A stretch of DNA of 33,380 nucleotides. Origin: Deltaproteobacteria bacterium. Lineage in GTDB: Bacteria > Myxococcota_A > Polyangia > HGW-17. Made by a program: the position numbers and the translations under genes. Shown one piece after another: positions 9,417 through 19,782 of this stretch. Numbering within the stretch: the first letter of the stretch is position 1; every line of letters starts with the position of its first letter. The notes under the pieces were generated by a model. It worked only from the letters and a program-made list of their open reading frames with translations. It did not search any database and had not been told where the DNA came from. The DNA is taken from positions 1-33,380 of the forward strand of contig JAQICJ010000047.1 of the NCBI GenBank assembly GCA_027858615.1. The letters run 5' to 3'.

Positions 9417-10214
9417 TTACTGTTGCTCTTTGGGAGGAGGAGGAAATTCGCCAGAGTCAACCGGACCGGAAACTGGTTGAGAACCTTGCTGTTGTTCGGG
9501 AGATACCGGGATGCCGCCCTGCTCTTTGGGAGGAGGAGGAAATTCGCCGGAGTCAACCGGGCCGGAAACTGGTTGAGAACCCTGCTGTTGTTCGGGAGAT
9601 ACCGGGATGCCGCCCTGCTCTTCAGGGGAAGGTACTGGCTGCTCTTCAAGAATGTCGAATGCTGCCTCATCCCGTCCAAAGGAGTCGGCAAGAATATTTT
9701 CTGGCTCTTTTTTTGAACCGATAGAATCATCCGGCAGTTGAATTTCATCTTTGACAGGTTGTTCAACAGCAGGAAAATCATCATGTCCCAAAATGTCTAT
9801 CCTATCATCCTGATTGTCCTGAGTTGGTTCTTTGGGCGCTACCGGTTCTTCTTCAATAATATCAAAGCCTCCAGAAAAGCTGTCATTTTCATTGCTGACC
9901 TCCTGGAAATCATCGACAAGATCAATTTCATTGTCGGCAACTTCTTCATTGTCGGCAACTTCAGGGGAGAATTCAGCGTCTTCCATATCTCCAAACCCAT
10001 CTTCGAGGGCAGCGATATCATTATCATCTGAGGATTCATTACCCAAAGAAGCTGTTTCCTGGGGAAAATCATCATCCTGAAATAATTCTTCTTCGGATTC
10101 AACTTCCAGAAATTCTTCTTCCTGCATTAATTCTGCAGGTTCTTCTTGTTTTTCTGGTGTTTCTAAACCGTTATAAATATTAAGAGCTTTGACAAGTTTT
10201 TCAAAAGGAATCAT
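9417..10214 (-). CDS. Acidic low-complexity protein with C-terminal Pro-rich tandem repeats
   Basis: 265-aa ORF with a purine-rich start region (tgaggtgaaaaATG on the minus strand). Long Glu/Asp-rich body, then two 32-aa repeats EQGGIPVSPEQQQGSQPVSGPVDSGEFPPPPK. Confidence 0.55.
   Translation of the reverse strand: MIPFEKLVKALNIYNGLETPEKQEEPAELMQEEEFLEVESEEELFQDDDFPQETASLGNESSDDNDIAALEDGFGDMEDAEFSPEVADNEEVADNEIDLVDDFQEVSNENDSFSGGFDIIEEEPVAPKEPTQDNQDDRIDILGHDDFPAVEQPVKDEIQLPDDSIGSKKEPENILADSFGRDEAAFDILEEQPVPSPEEQGGIPVSPEQQQGSQPVSGPVDSGEFPPPPKEQGGIPVSPEQQQGSQPVSGPVDSGEFPPPPKEQQ
9425..9616. repeat. Two tandem 96-bp direct repeats (in-frame 32-aa units)
   Basis: gctctttgggaggaggaggaaattcgcc... 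begins at 9425 and again at 9521. The next unit start at 9617 (gctcttcagggg) diverges. The copies differ at only a few positions (e.g. ccagag/ccggag, accgga/accggg). Confidence 0.9.
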
Positions 10215-10703
10215 TTTTCACCTCAGTTTAAGGTTTGGGGAAATAATCTATATATAGTTAGTTCCCGTCCTTAAATGGGAACCAAGCTAAATCCTCAAAT
10301 TATTCAGTTGATTTTAACAGAATAAGAATGAAAATCAATTGTAAACAGGCTTATTTAATAGTTCCCGATTCAAAAAGGCAGGTATTCAGTTGAATACAGA
10401 ATTTTACATCATCTGTTTTGTCCTGACTTTTTACCCAGGCAAACAGCAAATAATGTTTTACCATGGAGCTTTAGTTTTTTATTGAGATTTTTGAAGAGAA
10501 AATTAAATTGAGACAGGTTCAAAAAAAAGTGCCCCTATCCTGAGATGAAAACAGCATATTGGGAATTTACTTTCCTTTGGGAAAATAATTACCCGGTTTC
10601 AAGCAGGCAAGAAATACTCCTTTTCCAGGAAGAACATCTAATATATCAGTATTAACAAATGCTTATGTTTGATTATTTATTGGTTGAAGTTACTGGCATA
10701 TAT

Positions 10704-10715
10704 CCTGCGTGCAGG
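10704..10715. promoter_or_regulatory. 12-bp palindrome CCTGCGTGCAGG upstream of the FAS gene (possible operator)
   Basis: 5-bp inverted arms CCTGC/GCAGG with a 2-nt centre, about 60-75 nt upstream of the FAS start. Regulatory role not shown. Confidence 0.25.
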
Positions 10716-10774
10716 TAGGGGCGTTCAATTTTTACAGCTTGTAATTATTACAGACGGGCTTTTAAATCTGATTA

Positions 10775-13700
10775 ATGGAGAAATATAAAATGAATAAAAA
10801 CACCAGAACCGTTATTTTCGCGGGACAATCCACCGGTTACAGAGATGAATTGAGATATTTGGTAAACAATCAGGAAATTGCATCTTTATTCAAAAAAATA
10901 GAGGTAGCACTTGTAGATGAATTGAATAATCCAGAAATTGTCAAAACCGGACTACTTAATCAAGGTATTTATCCCTCGAGCTGGTCAACAGGCAAGATAG
11001 ATTTTCCGGACGAAGAATATCTTTCATCTTCTGCGGTCAGTCAAACTATGCTTTTTCTGGTCAGTATGGGACAGGCATTAAACAAGGGGCTTTTTCCAGA
11101 AGACAACAATGGCATCATTTCTTATTCCGGCCATTCCCAGGGAATTTTTGCTTCAGCTATTGTCTCCCAGGGAAAAGACAGCTTTCTGGAAAATTGTGAG
11201 AAAGCTTCCCGATATTTGATCTGGCAGGGAATCAGAATGCAACACGCCGCCGGAATGAGCAGAAGAGACATCGTCTGGGAAGATTTGAAGCTGGCTCCAA
11301 TGGTTTCGGTATGGGGATTTGATGAAGGTTTGCTCGATGAAATTCTGGAAGAGATTCCCCCGGAAAAAAAGGTTTATCGCAGCTTGAAAAATTCTCCGGA
11401 TCGTTTTGTGTTTTCTGGAAAAACAGAGAATATCAGATATTTTCTCAATCAATTAATCAAATACAGATCTTCGGATCACTCCAGAAGAAATATTCCTTTT
11501 GATGTAGAACCATTGAATGTATCGGGACCCTTTCATTGTCCAATCATGTTGCCTGCCAGAAAAATGGCTGGAGAGGACATCAAAAGAGTCGGTCTCAGAT
11601 TTATGGGCAAAAATTGCAAGTTGCCCTGCTATTCCGCCCATGACGGAACAAAACTTGATTCTGAAGAAGATTTCACTGATGCTCTGCTGGATTCTCAATT
11701 TCAACTTACAGTAGATTATCCACTGGTTCTGGAAAAAATTCTTAGTGATAAAAATAAACCCGGTGAGATAATTATTCCCGGTCCCGGTGACGGCCTACTC
11801 AAGCTTACCTCAGTCCTGTTGCGAGGCAATGAAGTTTCTGTTTCCAGTACAATCAACAAATCACAAACAGGTAAACATCAAATATTGAATGGAAATATTC
11901 TCGATTCAATGCCCATATTCAAAGATGGTAAAATACATAATCGTTTTACCCGTTATACTGGAAATAATCCTGTTATTCTAGCTGGAATGACTCCTACTAC
12001 AGCCACAGCCGATATTGTTGCAGCGGCAGCCAATAGTAATTTTGTCTCAGAATTGGCCGGAGGCGGACAGGTAACAGCAGAAATTTTTCAGCAGACAATG
12101 GATGAATTACAGACAAAATTAGCTCCAGGCAAAGAAATTGTTCTTAACACTTTGTATCTCGATCCCTATCTTTACGGACTTCATCTGCAAAAAGAAGGGA
12201 TGCTGTTCAAATTAAAAAAACAGGGAATGCCTATTTGCGGACTTACCTTGTCTGCAGGAGTACCGGATGTGGAAGAAGCTGGTCAACTTCTGAACAAACT
12301 TCATTCCCATGACATATGGCTTAACAGTTTTAAATCAGGAACCCCTGAACAAATTGAAAAGATTCTGAAAATTGCTGCAGCAAACAGCGATAAAACATTT
12401 ATCATTCAGGTAGAAGGAGGAGAAGGTGGAGGTCATCACAGTTGGTATCCTCTGGACAACCTTCTTTACCGGTATTATTCAAAAATAAGAAAACATGAAA
12501 ACCTGCTGCTGGCAGTTGGAGGTGGAATCGCCACCAGGGAAGATGCCGAAAAATATCTGCTTGGAACCTGGTATGGCGGACCAGGTCGCAGACCTGTGGA
12601 CGCAGTTTTGGCAGGTACAGTCGCCATGGTCAGCAAAGAGGCTGAAACAAGTATTGGGATCAAAAAGGAAATGGCTGCTGCTGCCGGAATTGAAGATGGC
12701 TGGGTTCAATATGGAAAATTAAAAGGAGGTTTTCGCTCCGGACGCAGTTCTCTGGGAGCCACCATCTGGTATATGGATAATTCAGCCAGTCGCCTTGCTT
12801 ATACAGCTGATGAAGTTGAAAAAAATCCTGTTTATGCAAAAACAAGAAATGAAGAATTGATTAAGCGACTGAACAAAACCTGGAAACCTTATTTCGGTGA
12901 TTTCAGAAAGATGAGCTATCGGCATCTATTGGAAAGATTTGTAGAACTGACTGCAATTGGACAAAACAGACCTTATGAAAATGGAATCTGGCTGAGCAAA
13001 GATCACCCCTTGCGTTTGCAAAAACTTGTAACCAGGATCTGTCAACGCTTTCAATGTGCATTGCCTGATTTTGACAAACTTCAACAGCCTCAGGTTTTAC
13101 TCCACGAGCTTTTTGAAAAACTTCCCGGACTGGAAGAATACATAATCCAACCTGTTTTTGGTGATTATTTTATGAAAATCTGCCAGCTTCCAGGAAAACC
13201 ACTGCCTTTTGTTCCGATAATAGACGAAAAATTCAGACAAAGATATCTGGCCGACAGTTTATTTCTTTCCCATGATCCAAAATTGAAATTTGATCAGGTT
13301 CTTGTGATTCCAGGTCCTAAAAGTACTGGGAAAATCAATAAAATCAACCAACCTGTAGCGGATATCCTGGGCGAAATGCTGGAATTTAAACTGGATAACG
13401 AATCTTACCTCGACACCGTTCCCACCAAAAATCTAAAGCTTAAAAGAAGAACAACATTAAAGGAATTTTCAGAATATATCCAGGATTACGATCTGAAGTC
13501 ATTGGCAGAAGCTCTGCGTTTTCAACATGAAAAGGGAACCATGCCAAATCCGCTCCCTTCTCTTTTTGTTTTTGAAGAAGGCGACATAATTGAATTAAAG
13601 GAAAAATCACTTTCCTGGTTCCAAAATGAAAAACTGAAAGGGCAACTTTCGGTAAAAGCGGAAAAAACACTTGTTGAATATTTTATTACCCTGCCGGACA

Positions 13701-16700
13701 ATCAATCCAAGCAATTGATTTTGAACCTCAAAACTAACACAACTAGTTATTTGCCTGAATTAAACAGAGACGAGTTGAAAAATAGCTTAAACAGTCTTTA
13801 CAAAACGAATGTCTTTAATAATTCGGCAAGTATGGATGAATATCAACTGGCAACAGGAAGATCACCTGATTACAGAGACTTGGTTTCCCTGCCTTGGCTG
13901 GCTTCAAAGGCTTTGAAAACCATGGTGGAAAATCTGGATGCAGATCCAACCGGTATGCTTCACTACAAATCGAAAGTCAGATTGTTACCCGGAGTTGTGA
14001 AGAAAGGCATTAATCCTGAAAATATTGAAACTGCGATTTCAGCATGTACTGAAACTTCCGTAAGAGTAGATCTTAAATCAGCAGGGGGAAAAATTGGTGA
14101 AGTTGAAGGAGTATTTATTCCTGAAAAACACAAAATTGATTTTGGCTCCACTCTGCCGGTTTCAAAATATGAAGAAAGAGATGATTTTTTTGAAGATGAA
14201 CTTCACCTTGGCAGTTTGCATTTCAGCGCTCCTCAAAATTCATCTACTTTTGCTCTGGTTTCGGGAGACATGAATCCTCTTCATCTGGACGAAGGATTTG
14301 CTCGTTTTTCCGGTTTGCCGGGCACGATTATCCATGGCCTGTGGAGCCAGGCAAAAGCACTTTGTCTTTTTGAAAAAGCAGTTTCCACTCCCTTGCAACT
14401 AAAAGCAGTGGATATTTCAACTAAATTCATCTCACCGGTTTATCTCGGTGAACGCTTAAAAATGAGTATTGTGCGCAAAGGAAGAAGTTGTGGAAAATAT
14501 ATTCACAGTCTTCAACTGTTTGGCAGTGAACGCCAAATGAAGATGGAAACTGTTGTTAAATCTACTCCTTTCAAAACGGTTTACCTCTGTCCCGGACAAG
14601 GAGTACAGAAAGTAAAAATGCACGAACCCAGTTATTCAAATTCTGAAAGTGCAAAAAAGATCTGGGATAAAGCTGATCAGATTACCCGTGACAGACTTGG
14701 ATTTTCTCTGCTTGATGTTCTCAAAGAAAATCCAGTCGAAATAACTGTTGACGGCATCAAATATTCTCATCCCGAAGGTGTTTTGAACCTTACTCAATTC
14801 ACCCAGGTATCTCTTGTAGTTTTAGCTTGTGCCCAAATTGCGGAATTAAAGGAAAATGGAGCGTTTATCTCTGAAGCTGCTTTTTCAGGACATAGTCTTG
14901 GTGAATACAGTTCCCTTTCCGCTATCGGTAATATTTTGTCGCTGGAAAAAGTAGTGGAAGTTGTCTACCAACGTGGTCTCACCATGCAAAATTTTGTTCC
15001 TCGGGACAAAAAAGGGAACTCCCCTTTCAGTTTGGGAGTAATTAGACCACACCATGCAAATTTGACTGAGGAGGAGATGTTTGCAATCGTCCAGGAAATT
15101 GCAACTGAAAAGGATTCATACATTGAAATTGTCAATTACAATTGCAGAGGAAGACAATATGCTGTAACCGGCTACTCCAAAGGGTTAAACAAATTGAAAA
15201 ACAAGTTGGGAGCGGGTATCCGCGGCAAATCACCCTATCTGAAAGTTCCCGGAATTGATGTTCCTTTCCACTCCAGCCTGCTCAGAGATGGTGTTGAAGC
15301 CTTCAGGAAAACTCTGACTGTTTTATTCCCCAACAAGATCGATCCTGAAAAACTAGTTGACAAATACTGGCCCAACCTCACCGGAGCCCCTTTCTCTCTG
15401 AAAATTGAATATGCTGAAAAAGTATATAAAATTACATCCTCTCCGGTAGTAAAAGAATTGATTGCCAGCCATAATCATCTTGAACAGGAAGAGTATACCG
15501 CAAAATTGATGGTGGAACTGCTTGCCTATCAATTTGCTTCTCCGGTTCAATGGATCAGGATACAGGAGGGTCTAATCAAGAATGATTATCACAATTTGGT
15601 GGAAATAGGTCCCGGACATCAACCTACCCTGACAAATCTCATGGCTCAGACTCTTGCATTTGGTGATTTTTCCCAACAACCCAAAATCCTTCATCTGGAA
15701 AATGATCGCAATACAATTTACGGCAAGAATCTTGATAACGGCTATTTCGACCTGAATTTCATAGAGAATTTTGCTGAAACAATAAACACTTCTCCAGTTG
15801 ATGATTCAACTATCAATCCGGTTGATGAAAAGACTGAACAAGGTAAAGAGGTTGAAAGTCAGTCACAGCAGACAGAGTCTTTCCTTCAACAGGAGCCACA
15901 TTCATCTTCCGGAAAAACCCTCTCCGGAACCAACGGTCTCCTGATGCCACTTAAGTCTCTTTTATCCATTCTGGCTGGGGTATGGCCAGAAGAAATTGAC
16001 AACAATTCATCCATAGATGAGTTGCTTCAAGGTAATAGTGCCCGTCGCAACCAGTTTCTTTCAGAGATAAAGAAGGAATTCAATCTGGAAAATACCGATG
16101 GTTTTTCTGAAATGAAAATTGGGGAATTGGCTGTTTCCATAGAAAATTCTACTAAAGAATACCGATGTCCTGGAAATGTTCTCAAGGAATCCATAAATGG
16201 TCTTTTGGATGCTCTTGCTTTGAAAACTGTTAATGAATTCAAAAATGAGGTTAAGCACAAATATAATCTGGATGATTCAGGATTTAATCATTTTCTTACA
16301 GCTCAACTCCCCTATCAGTATGATTATAAAAGCAATTTAACCGGTGCATCTAATCCTCTGGGGCTTCCCGTTTCTGATAAAAACAATGGATTGCAAATTA
16401 TAGAACAATCACTCCTGCAAGGAATGGGACTTGAAGCTGCTGCCGAGAAAATGAGTTCTGCCAAGAAAGCTGGTGCAATGGTTGATCCGGCTGCTTTGAA
16501 CAAAATTGAAAACAGAATCTTCGGAGATAACGGTTTGCTGGCAAAAGTCGGGGATACTCTGAAAAATTTCAGAAACAACCGCAAACAAGAAGATGTTGAT
16601 TTAAAAAATACCGAGCAACCTGAGAAACCATTTACTTATGATTATTATGATCAATCAGTTTTTGAAAAAGAAAAAATAGTTGAACTGAGTTCCTGGAAAA

Positions 16701-19700
16701 ACTGGATCAGGGAAGATGCACTTGCCCTCATTAATATCCTGGCAGCAGGCAAGAAACCAGAAAAAGAATTACTGGAGCGGGTTGAAAGAAGAGGTGAAGC
16801 AGCCCTGCCTTTATTAAAAGCAGCTTTGCCAGAAATAAGCAATAAACAATCGAGGTCAATCCTCAACAATACTGTTGCCTCCCTTGAAAATAAAAAAATC
16901 AGTCTTTTACCTGACAAAATTGATAATTTAATTGATCTAAAAATTTATAAAGAAGAGAAAACAATCACCTTGGATCATGAAAAACACTTCAATCTCCAAG
17001 ATTACACAGTTGTAGTAACTGGAGCCGGACCCGATTCAATAGCTGAATCAGGAATAAAGCTTCTTCTTGCCGGCGGGGCAAAGGTCATGGTGGGAGTTTC
17101 AACTTTAAATTACGACAGAGTAAAAAGAATGGTGGGGATTTATCATAATTGGGCAGACAAAGGAGCTGTTCTTGAGATTGTCCCCTTCAGACAAGGCAAT
17201 TATCAAGATATCGATCGTTTTGCTGATTATGTCAGTTCGGATATTTCCCGCAAAAATATACTCCTGTTGCCTTTTGCGGCTTATGGTGTCAATGGAATGC
17301 TGCAGGACCTCGAGTTCAGGCATGAAAATGCCCTGCGGGTTAACCTTATCGGGGTTGAAAAACTTTTATCCACCCTTGCACTGAGAATGAAAGCTGCAGG
17401 CTGGAAAAACAGGTTGCGGGTATTTTTGCCGTTAAGCCCCAATCTTGGAGAAATGGGAGGCGATGGTGTTTATGCGGAAAGCAAGGCAGCATTGGAAGTA
17501 TTGCTGAACAAATGGTATGCGGAACCTTTACTCAAGGAAATGACTGCGATTACAGGAGTAAAAATTGGCTGGGTGCGAGGTACAGGTTTAATGAAAGACC
17601 AGGACAAACTGGCTCCTGAATTGGAAAAACTGCATGGGATCAAAACATTCAGTTCCAGCGAAATGGGTCAGGCACTGTGTCGGCTGGCCAACTCAAGCTC
17701 TCTGAAAATGGCTACGGGGGAAAACCCTGTCCTGGCTGATATTACAGGTGGCCTGGGCGGCATTAAAAATTGGGGAAGTGATGTTAAAAAACTCCGTCAG
17801 TCAATGCTGGAGAAGATGGAACTTCCGACTTCACTGCATGACAAAAACAAGAATGACGTTCCAACTTCAGAATTGATCAAAGCAGAAAAGGTTGAAGACC
17901 TGGTCCCTCTTTATCAAGAGGCTGATTTTAAATTCAATCTGGATCTACTGAAAAATGAAGTTGTTGTTGTCGGCTATGGAGAAATTGGGCCTTATGGTAA
18001 TGAAGAAACCAGATGGGGTTACGAAAAAGAAGGTGCTTTCCTTGATGGCACAGCTTTGAAACTGGCCCTCTTTATGAACTTGGTAGAATATGATTCAAAA
18101 GAAGCAGGATTTCGCTTAAAGGATAACGGCAAGCTTGTAAAAGAAAAAGAAATCGAAAATATACTGGCTGATCATTTCAAAAAGAATACAGGTATCAGAG
18201 AGCGTGGAGAATCAGGTTCAGATAAAAACAGTTATTCCACTTTCTCATTGATCAAGTTGAATTCCCCCATGGAGTTTGTGCTGGAGGATAAAAAGAAAGT
18301 TTTACAACTGAAAGAGGAAGATCCCCAAAACACCAGAGTTACAGAAATTAAACCCGGAAAATGGAAAATAATCAAACTTTCCGGTTCCAAACTTTATCTT
18401 CCCATCAACGAAAAATATGAAAACCCTGTTGCGGGAATGGTTCCTGAAGGTTGGGATCCTGTGGGGGAAGGCCTCAGCGAAATGGAAACAGAAGACAGGG
18501 ACAGAAACTCCATTTACATGCTCTATGCTGTTTCCAGAGCTTTACTCAAAGCTGGTATTTCTTCTGATGAAATCAGGAAAATTTTTGCTCCCGGCAGAAT
18601 TGGGAACACTATAGGAACCGGGATCGGAGGCATGGAAAGATTGATCCGCCTCTACACAGATCCAGTATTCGGTAGTAAAAGAGATCCTGTAACTTTACAG
18701 GAAAGCCTTGGCAATGTCGGAGCTGGTCATATTTCCCAAGAAATACTGGGAAATTATGGTTCCATGTTATCCCCTGTGGCTGCTTGTGCTACAGCTGGTA
18801 TTTCAGTTGAGGCTGCTATGGAAAAAATTCAGTTGAACAAGGCTGATTTAATGATTGCCGGAGCCAGTGACGACATTAGTTATGCCGGAACTATCGGTTT
18901 CGATGATATGGGGGCTACAGTAGATTATGAAGAAATGAAGAAAAAAGGAATTCCCGCCAGGAACATGTCAAGACCACATGATTCCAGAAGAAAAGGCTTT
19001 ATTGAAGCCCAGGGAGGAGGAGCAGTTTTGTTGACCAAAGCTGCCACTGCCATTGAAAATGGTCTTCCTGTATATGGGATAATTGGTGGTTGCTGGTCTT
19101 TTGCAGATGGAATCAGCCAATCAATACCGGCACCAGGTTATGGTCCCCTGGTCGTAGCCAGAGGGAGAGATAATTCACAACTTTCCAAGGCTTTATCTAA
19201 ATTTCAACTCGATATTGATGATATTGGGTTTGTTTCCATGCATGGAACTTCGACGATTGTCAATGATCCCCACGAATCAAAACTATATGACAGGATTTTC
19301 GGTTACCTTGGCAGAGATGAAAACAAACCTGTTTATATTGTTTCTCAAAAGGGTCTCACCGGACATCCCAAAGGCGGAGCCGCATCTTTTCAACTCAATG
19401 GCGCCCTCCAGATCTTCAGGGATGGAACAATTCCAGGACACCACAACCTGGATGATCTGGATCCAGAAGTTCGCTCCTTGAAACATCTGGTTTATCCTTC
19501 CCGCAAAATTGATGTCGGATGTAACCGTTTGAAAGCAGCTCTGATCACAACTCTTGGTTTTGGTCATGTTTCAAGCATGATTCTGCTAATCAATCCACTT
19601 TACCTGTACAGCTCTATGAACCAGGAACAATTTTTGTCATATAAAAATGGAGTGAAGGCTAGAAATATTCTCCAGCAATCAGAATTAAAGGATTTAAAAA

Positions 19701-19780
19701 TAAAACCTCTTCTGGAATTAATTAAGGAGCGAGATTTGTCATCTCAGGGCGGTGAAGAAAGGTATCTTCTTGGTGATTAA
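10775..19780 (+). CDS. fas: Type I fatty acid synthase, single polypeptide (AT-ER-DH-MPT-ACP-KR-KS)
   Basis: 3001-aa ORF. ATG at 10790 may be the true start because GGAG at 10777-10780 is well spaced. Motifs (residues numbered from 10775): AT GHSQG Ser121; ER VILAGMTPTTATADIVAAAANSNFVSELAGGGQVT and VEGGEGGGHHSW; MaoC-like DH SGDMNPLHLDEGFARFSGLPGTIIHG; MPT GHSLGEY Ser1374; ACP DELLQGNSARRNQFLSEIKKEF Ser1755; KR VVTGAGPDSIAESGIKLLLAGGAKV and YAESKAALE; KS AACATAG Cys2671, HGTSTIVNDPHESKLY, GLTGHPKGGAASFQLNG. Confidence 0.95.
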   Translation: MEKYKMNKNTRTVIFAGQSTGYRDELRYLVNNQEIASLFKKIEVALVDELNNPEIVKTGLLNQGIYPSSWSTGKIDFPDEEYLSSSAVSQTMLFLVSMGQALNKGLFPEDNNGIISYSGHSQGIFASAIVSQGKDSFLENCEKASRYLIWQGIRMQHAAGMSRRDIVWEDLKLAPMVSVWGFDEGLLDEILEEIPPEKKVYRSLKNSPDRFVFSGKTENIRYFLNQLIKYRSSDHSRRNIPFDVEPLNVSGPFHCPIMLPARKMAGEDIKRVGLRFMGKNCKLPCYSAHDGTKLDSEEDFTDALLDSQFQLTVDYPLVLEKILSDKNKPGEIIIPGPGDGLLKLTSVLLRGNEVSVSSTINKSQTGKHQILNGNILDSMPIFKDGKIHNRFTRYTGNNPVILAGMTPTTATADIVAAAANSNFVSELAGGGQVTAEIFQQTMDELQTKLAPGKEIVLNTLYLDPYLYGLHLQKEGMLFKLKKQGMPICGLTLSAGVPDVEEAGQLLNKLHSHDIWLNSFKSGTPEQIEKILKIAAANSDKTFIIQVEGGEGGGHHSWYPLDNLLYRYYSKIRKHENLLLAVGGGIATREDAEKYLLGTWYGGPGRRPVDAVLAGTVAMVSKEAETSIGIKKEMAAAAGIEDGWVQYGKLKGGFRSGRSSLGATIWYMDNSASRLAYTADEVEKNPVYAKTRNEELIKRLNKTWKPYFGDFRKMSYRHLLERFVELTAIGQNRPYENGIWLSKDHPLRLQKLVTRICQRFQCALPDFDKLQQPQVLLHELFEKLPGLEEYIIQPVFGDYFMKICQLPGKPLPFVPIIDEKFRQRYLADSLFLSHDPKLKFDQVLVIPGPKSTGKINKINQPVADILGEMLEFKLDNESYLDTVPTKNLKLKRRTTLKEFSEYIQDYDLKSLAEALRFQHEKGTMPNPLPSLFVFEEGDIIELKEKSLSWFQNEKLKGQLSVKAEKTLVEYFITLPDNQSKQLILNLKTNTTSYLPELNRDELKNSLNSLYKTNVFNNSASMDEYQLATGRSPDYRDLVSLPWLASKALKTMVENLDADPTGMLHYKSKVRLLPGVVKKGINPENIETAISACTETSVRVDLKSAGGKIGEVEGVFIPEKHKIDFGSTLPVSKYEERDDFFEDELHLGSLHFSAPQNSSTFALVSGDMNPLHLDEGFARFSGLPGTIIHGLWSQAKALCLFEKAVSTPLQLKAVDISTKFISPVYLGERLKMSIVRKGRSCGKYIHSLQLFGSERQMKMETVVKSTPFKTVYLCPGQGVQKVKMHEPSYSNSESAKKIWDKADQITRDRLGFSLLDVLKENPVEITVDGIKYSHPEGVLNLTQFTQVSLVVLACAQIAELKENGAFISEAAFSGHSLGEYSSLSAIGNILSLEKVVEVVYQRGLTMQNFVPRDKKGNSPFSLGVIRPHHANLTEEEMFAIVQEIATEKDSYIEIVNYNCRGRQYAVTGYSKGLNKLKNKLGAGIRGKSPYLKVPGIDVPFHSSLLRDGVEAFRKTLTVLFPNKIDPEKLVDKYWPNLTGAPFSLKIEYAEKVYKITSSPVVKELIASHNHLEQEEYTAKLMVELLAYQFASPVQWIRIQEGLIKNDYHNLVEIGPGHQPTLTNLMAQTLAFGDFSQQPKILHLENDRNTIYGKNLDNGYFDLNFIENFAETINTSPVDDSTINPVDEKTEQGKEVESQSQQTESFLQQEPHSSSGKTLSGTNGLLMPLKSLLSILAGVWPEEIDNNSSIDELLQGNSARRNQFLSEIKKEFNLENTDGFSEMKIGELAVSIENSTKEYRCPGNVLKESINGLLDALALKTVNEFKNEVKHKYNLDDSGFNHFLTAQLPYQYDYKSNLTGASNPLGLPVSDKNNGLQIIEQSLLQGMGLEAAAEKMSSAKKAGAMVDPAALNKIENRIFGDNGLLAKVGDTLKNFRNNRKQEDVDLKNTEQPEKPFTYDYYDQSVFEKEKIVELSSWKNWIREDALALINILAAGKKPEKELLERVERRGEAALPLLKAALPEISNKQSRSILNNTVASLENKKISLLPDKIDNLIDLKIYKEEKTITLDHEKHFNLQDYTVVVTGAGPDSIAESGIKLLLAGGAKVMVGVSTLNYDRVKRMVGIYHNWADKGAVLEIVPFRQGNYQDIDRFADYVSSDISRKNILLLPFAAYGVNGMLQDLEFRHENALRVNLIGVEKLLSTLALRMKAAGWKNRLRVFLPLSPNLGEMGGDGVYAESKAALEVLLNKWYAEPLLKEMTAITGVKIGWVRGTGLMKDQDKLAPELEKLHGIKTFSSSEMGQALCRLANSSSLKMATGENPVLADITGGLGGIKNWGSDVKKLRQSMLEKMELPTSLHDKNKNDVPTSELIKAEKVEDLVPLYQEADFKFNLDLLKNEVVVVGYGEIGPYGNEETRWGYEKEGAFLDGTALKLALFMNLVEYDSKEAGFRLKDNGKLVKEKEIENILADHFKKNTGIRERGESGSDKNSYSTFSLIKLNSPMEFVLEDKKKVLQLKEEDPQNTRVTEIKPGKWKIIKLSGSKLYLPINEKYENPVAGMVPEGWDPVGEGLSEMETEDRDRNSIYMLYAVSRALLKAGISSDEIRKIFAPGRIGNTIGTGIGGMERLIRLYTDPVFGSKRDPVTLQESLGNVGAGHISQEILGNYGSMLSPVAACATAGISVEAAMEKIQLNKADLMIAGASDDISYAGTIGFDDMGATVDYEEMKKKGIPARNMSRPHDSRRKGFIEAQGGGAVLLTKAATAIENGLPVYGIIGGCWSFADGISQSIPAPGYGPLVVARGRDNSQLSKALSKFQLDIDDIGFVSMHGTSTIVNDPHESKLYDRIFGYLGRDENKPVYIVSQKGLTGHPKGGAASFQLNGALQIFRDGTIPGHHNLDDLDPEVRSLKHLVYPSRKIDVGCNRLKAALITTLGFGHVSSMILLINPLYLYSSMNQEQFLSYKNGVKARNILQQSELKDLKIKPLLELIKERDLSSQGGEERYLLGD

Positions 19781-19782
19781 TT

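Noticed and set aside
9425-9616. 96-bp repeats as CRISPR or mobile element
   Set aside because: They are contiguous, in-frame and explained as protein-coding tandem repeats.
9329-9784. Alternative-frame 151-aa minus ORF overlapping the acidic repeat protein
   Set aside because: Its repeats simply mirror the 96-bp DNA repeat in another frame. The 9417-10214 frame has the better start context and a coherent acidic composition.
10775-19780. Giant ORF as a modular polyketide or PUFA synthase
   Set aside because: One KS, one ACP, an NPD-like ER after the N-terminal AT, and the MPT-ACP-KR-KS order match FAS-I. There are no repeated modules and no tandem ACP array.
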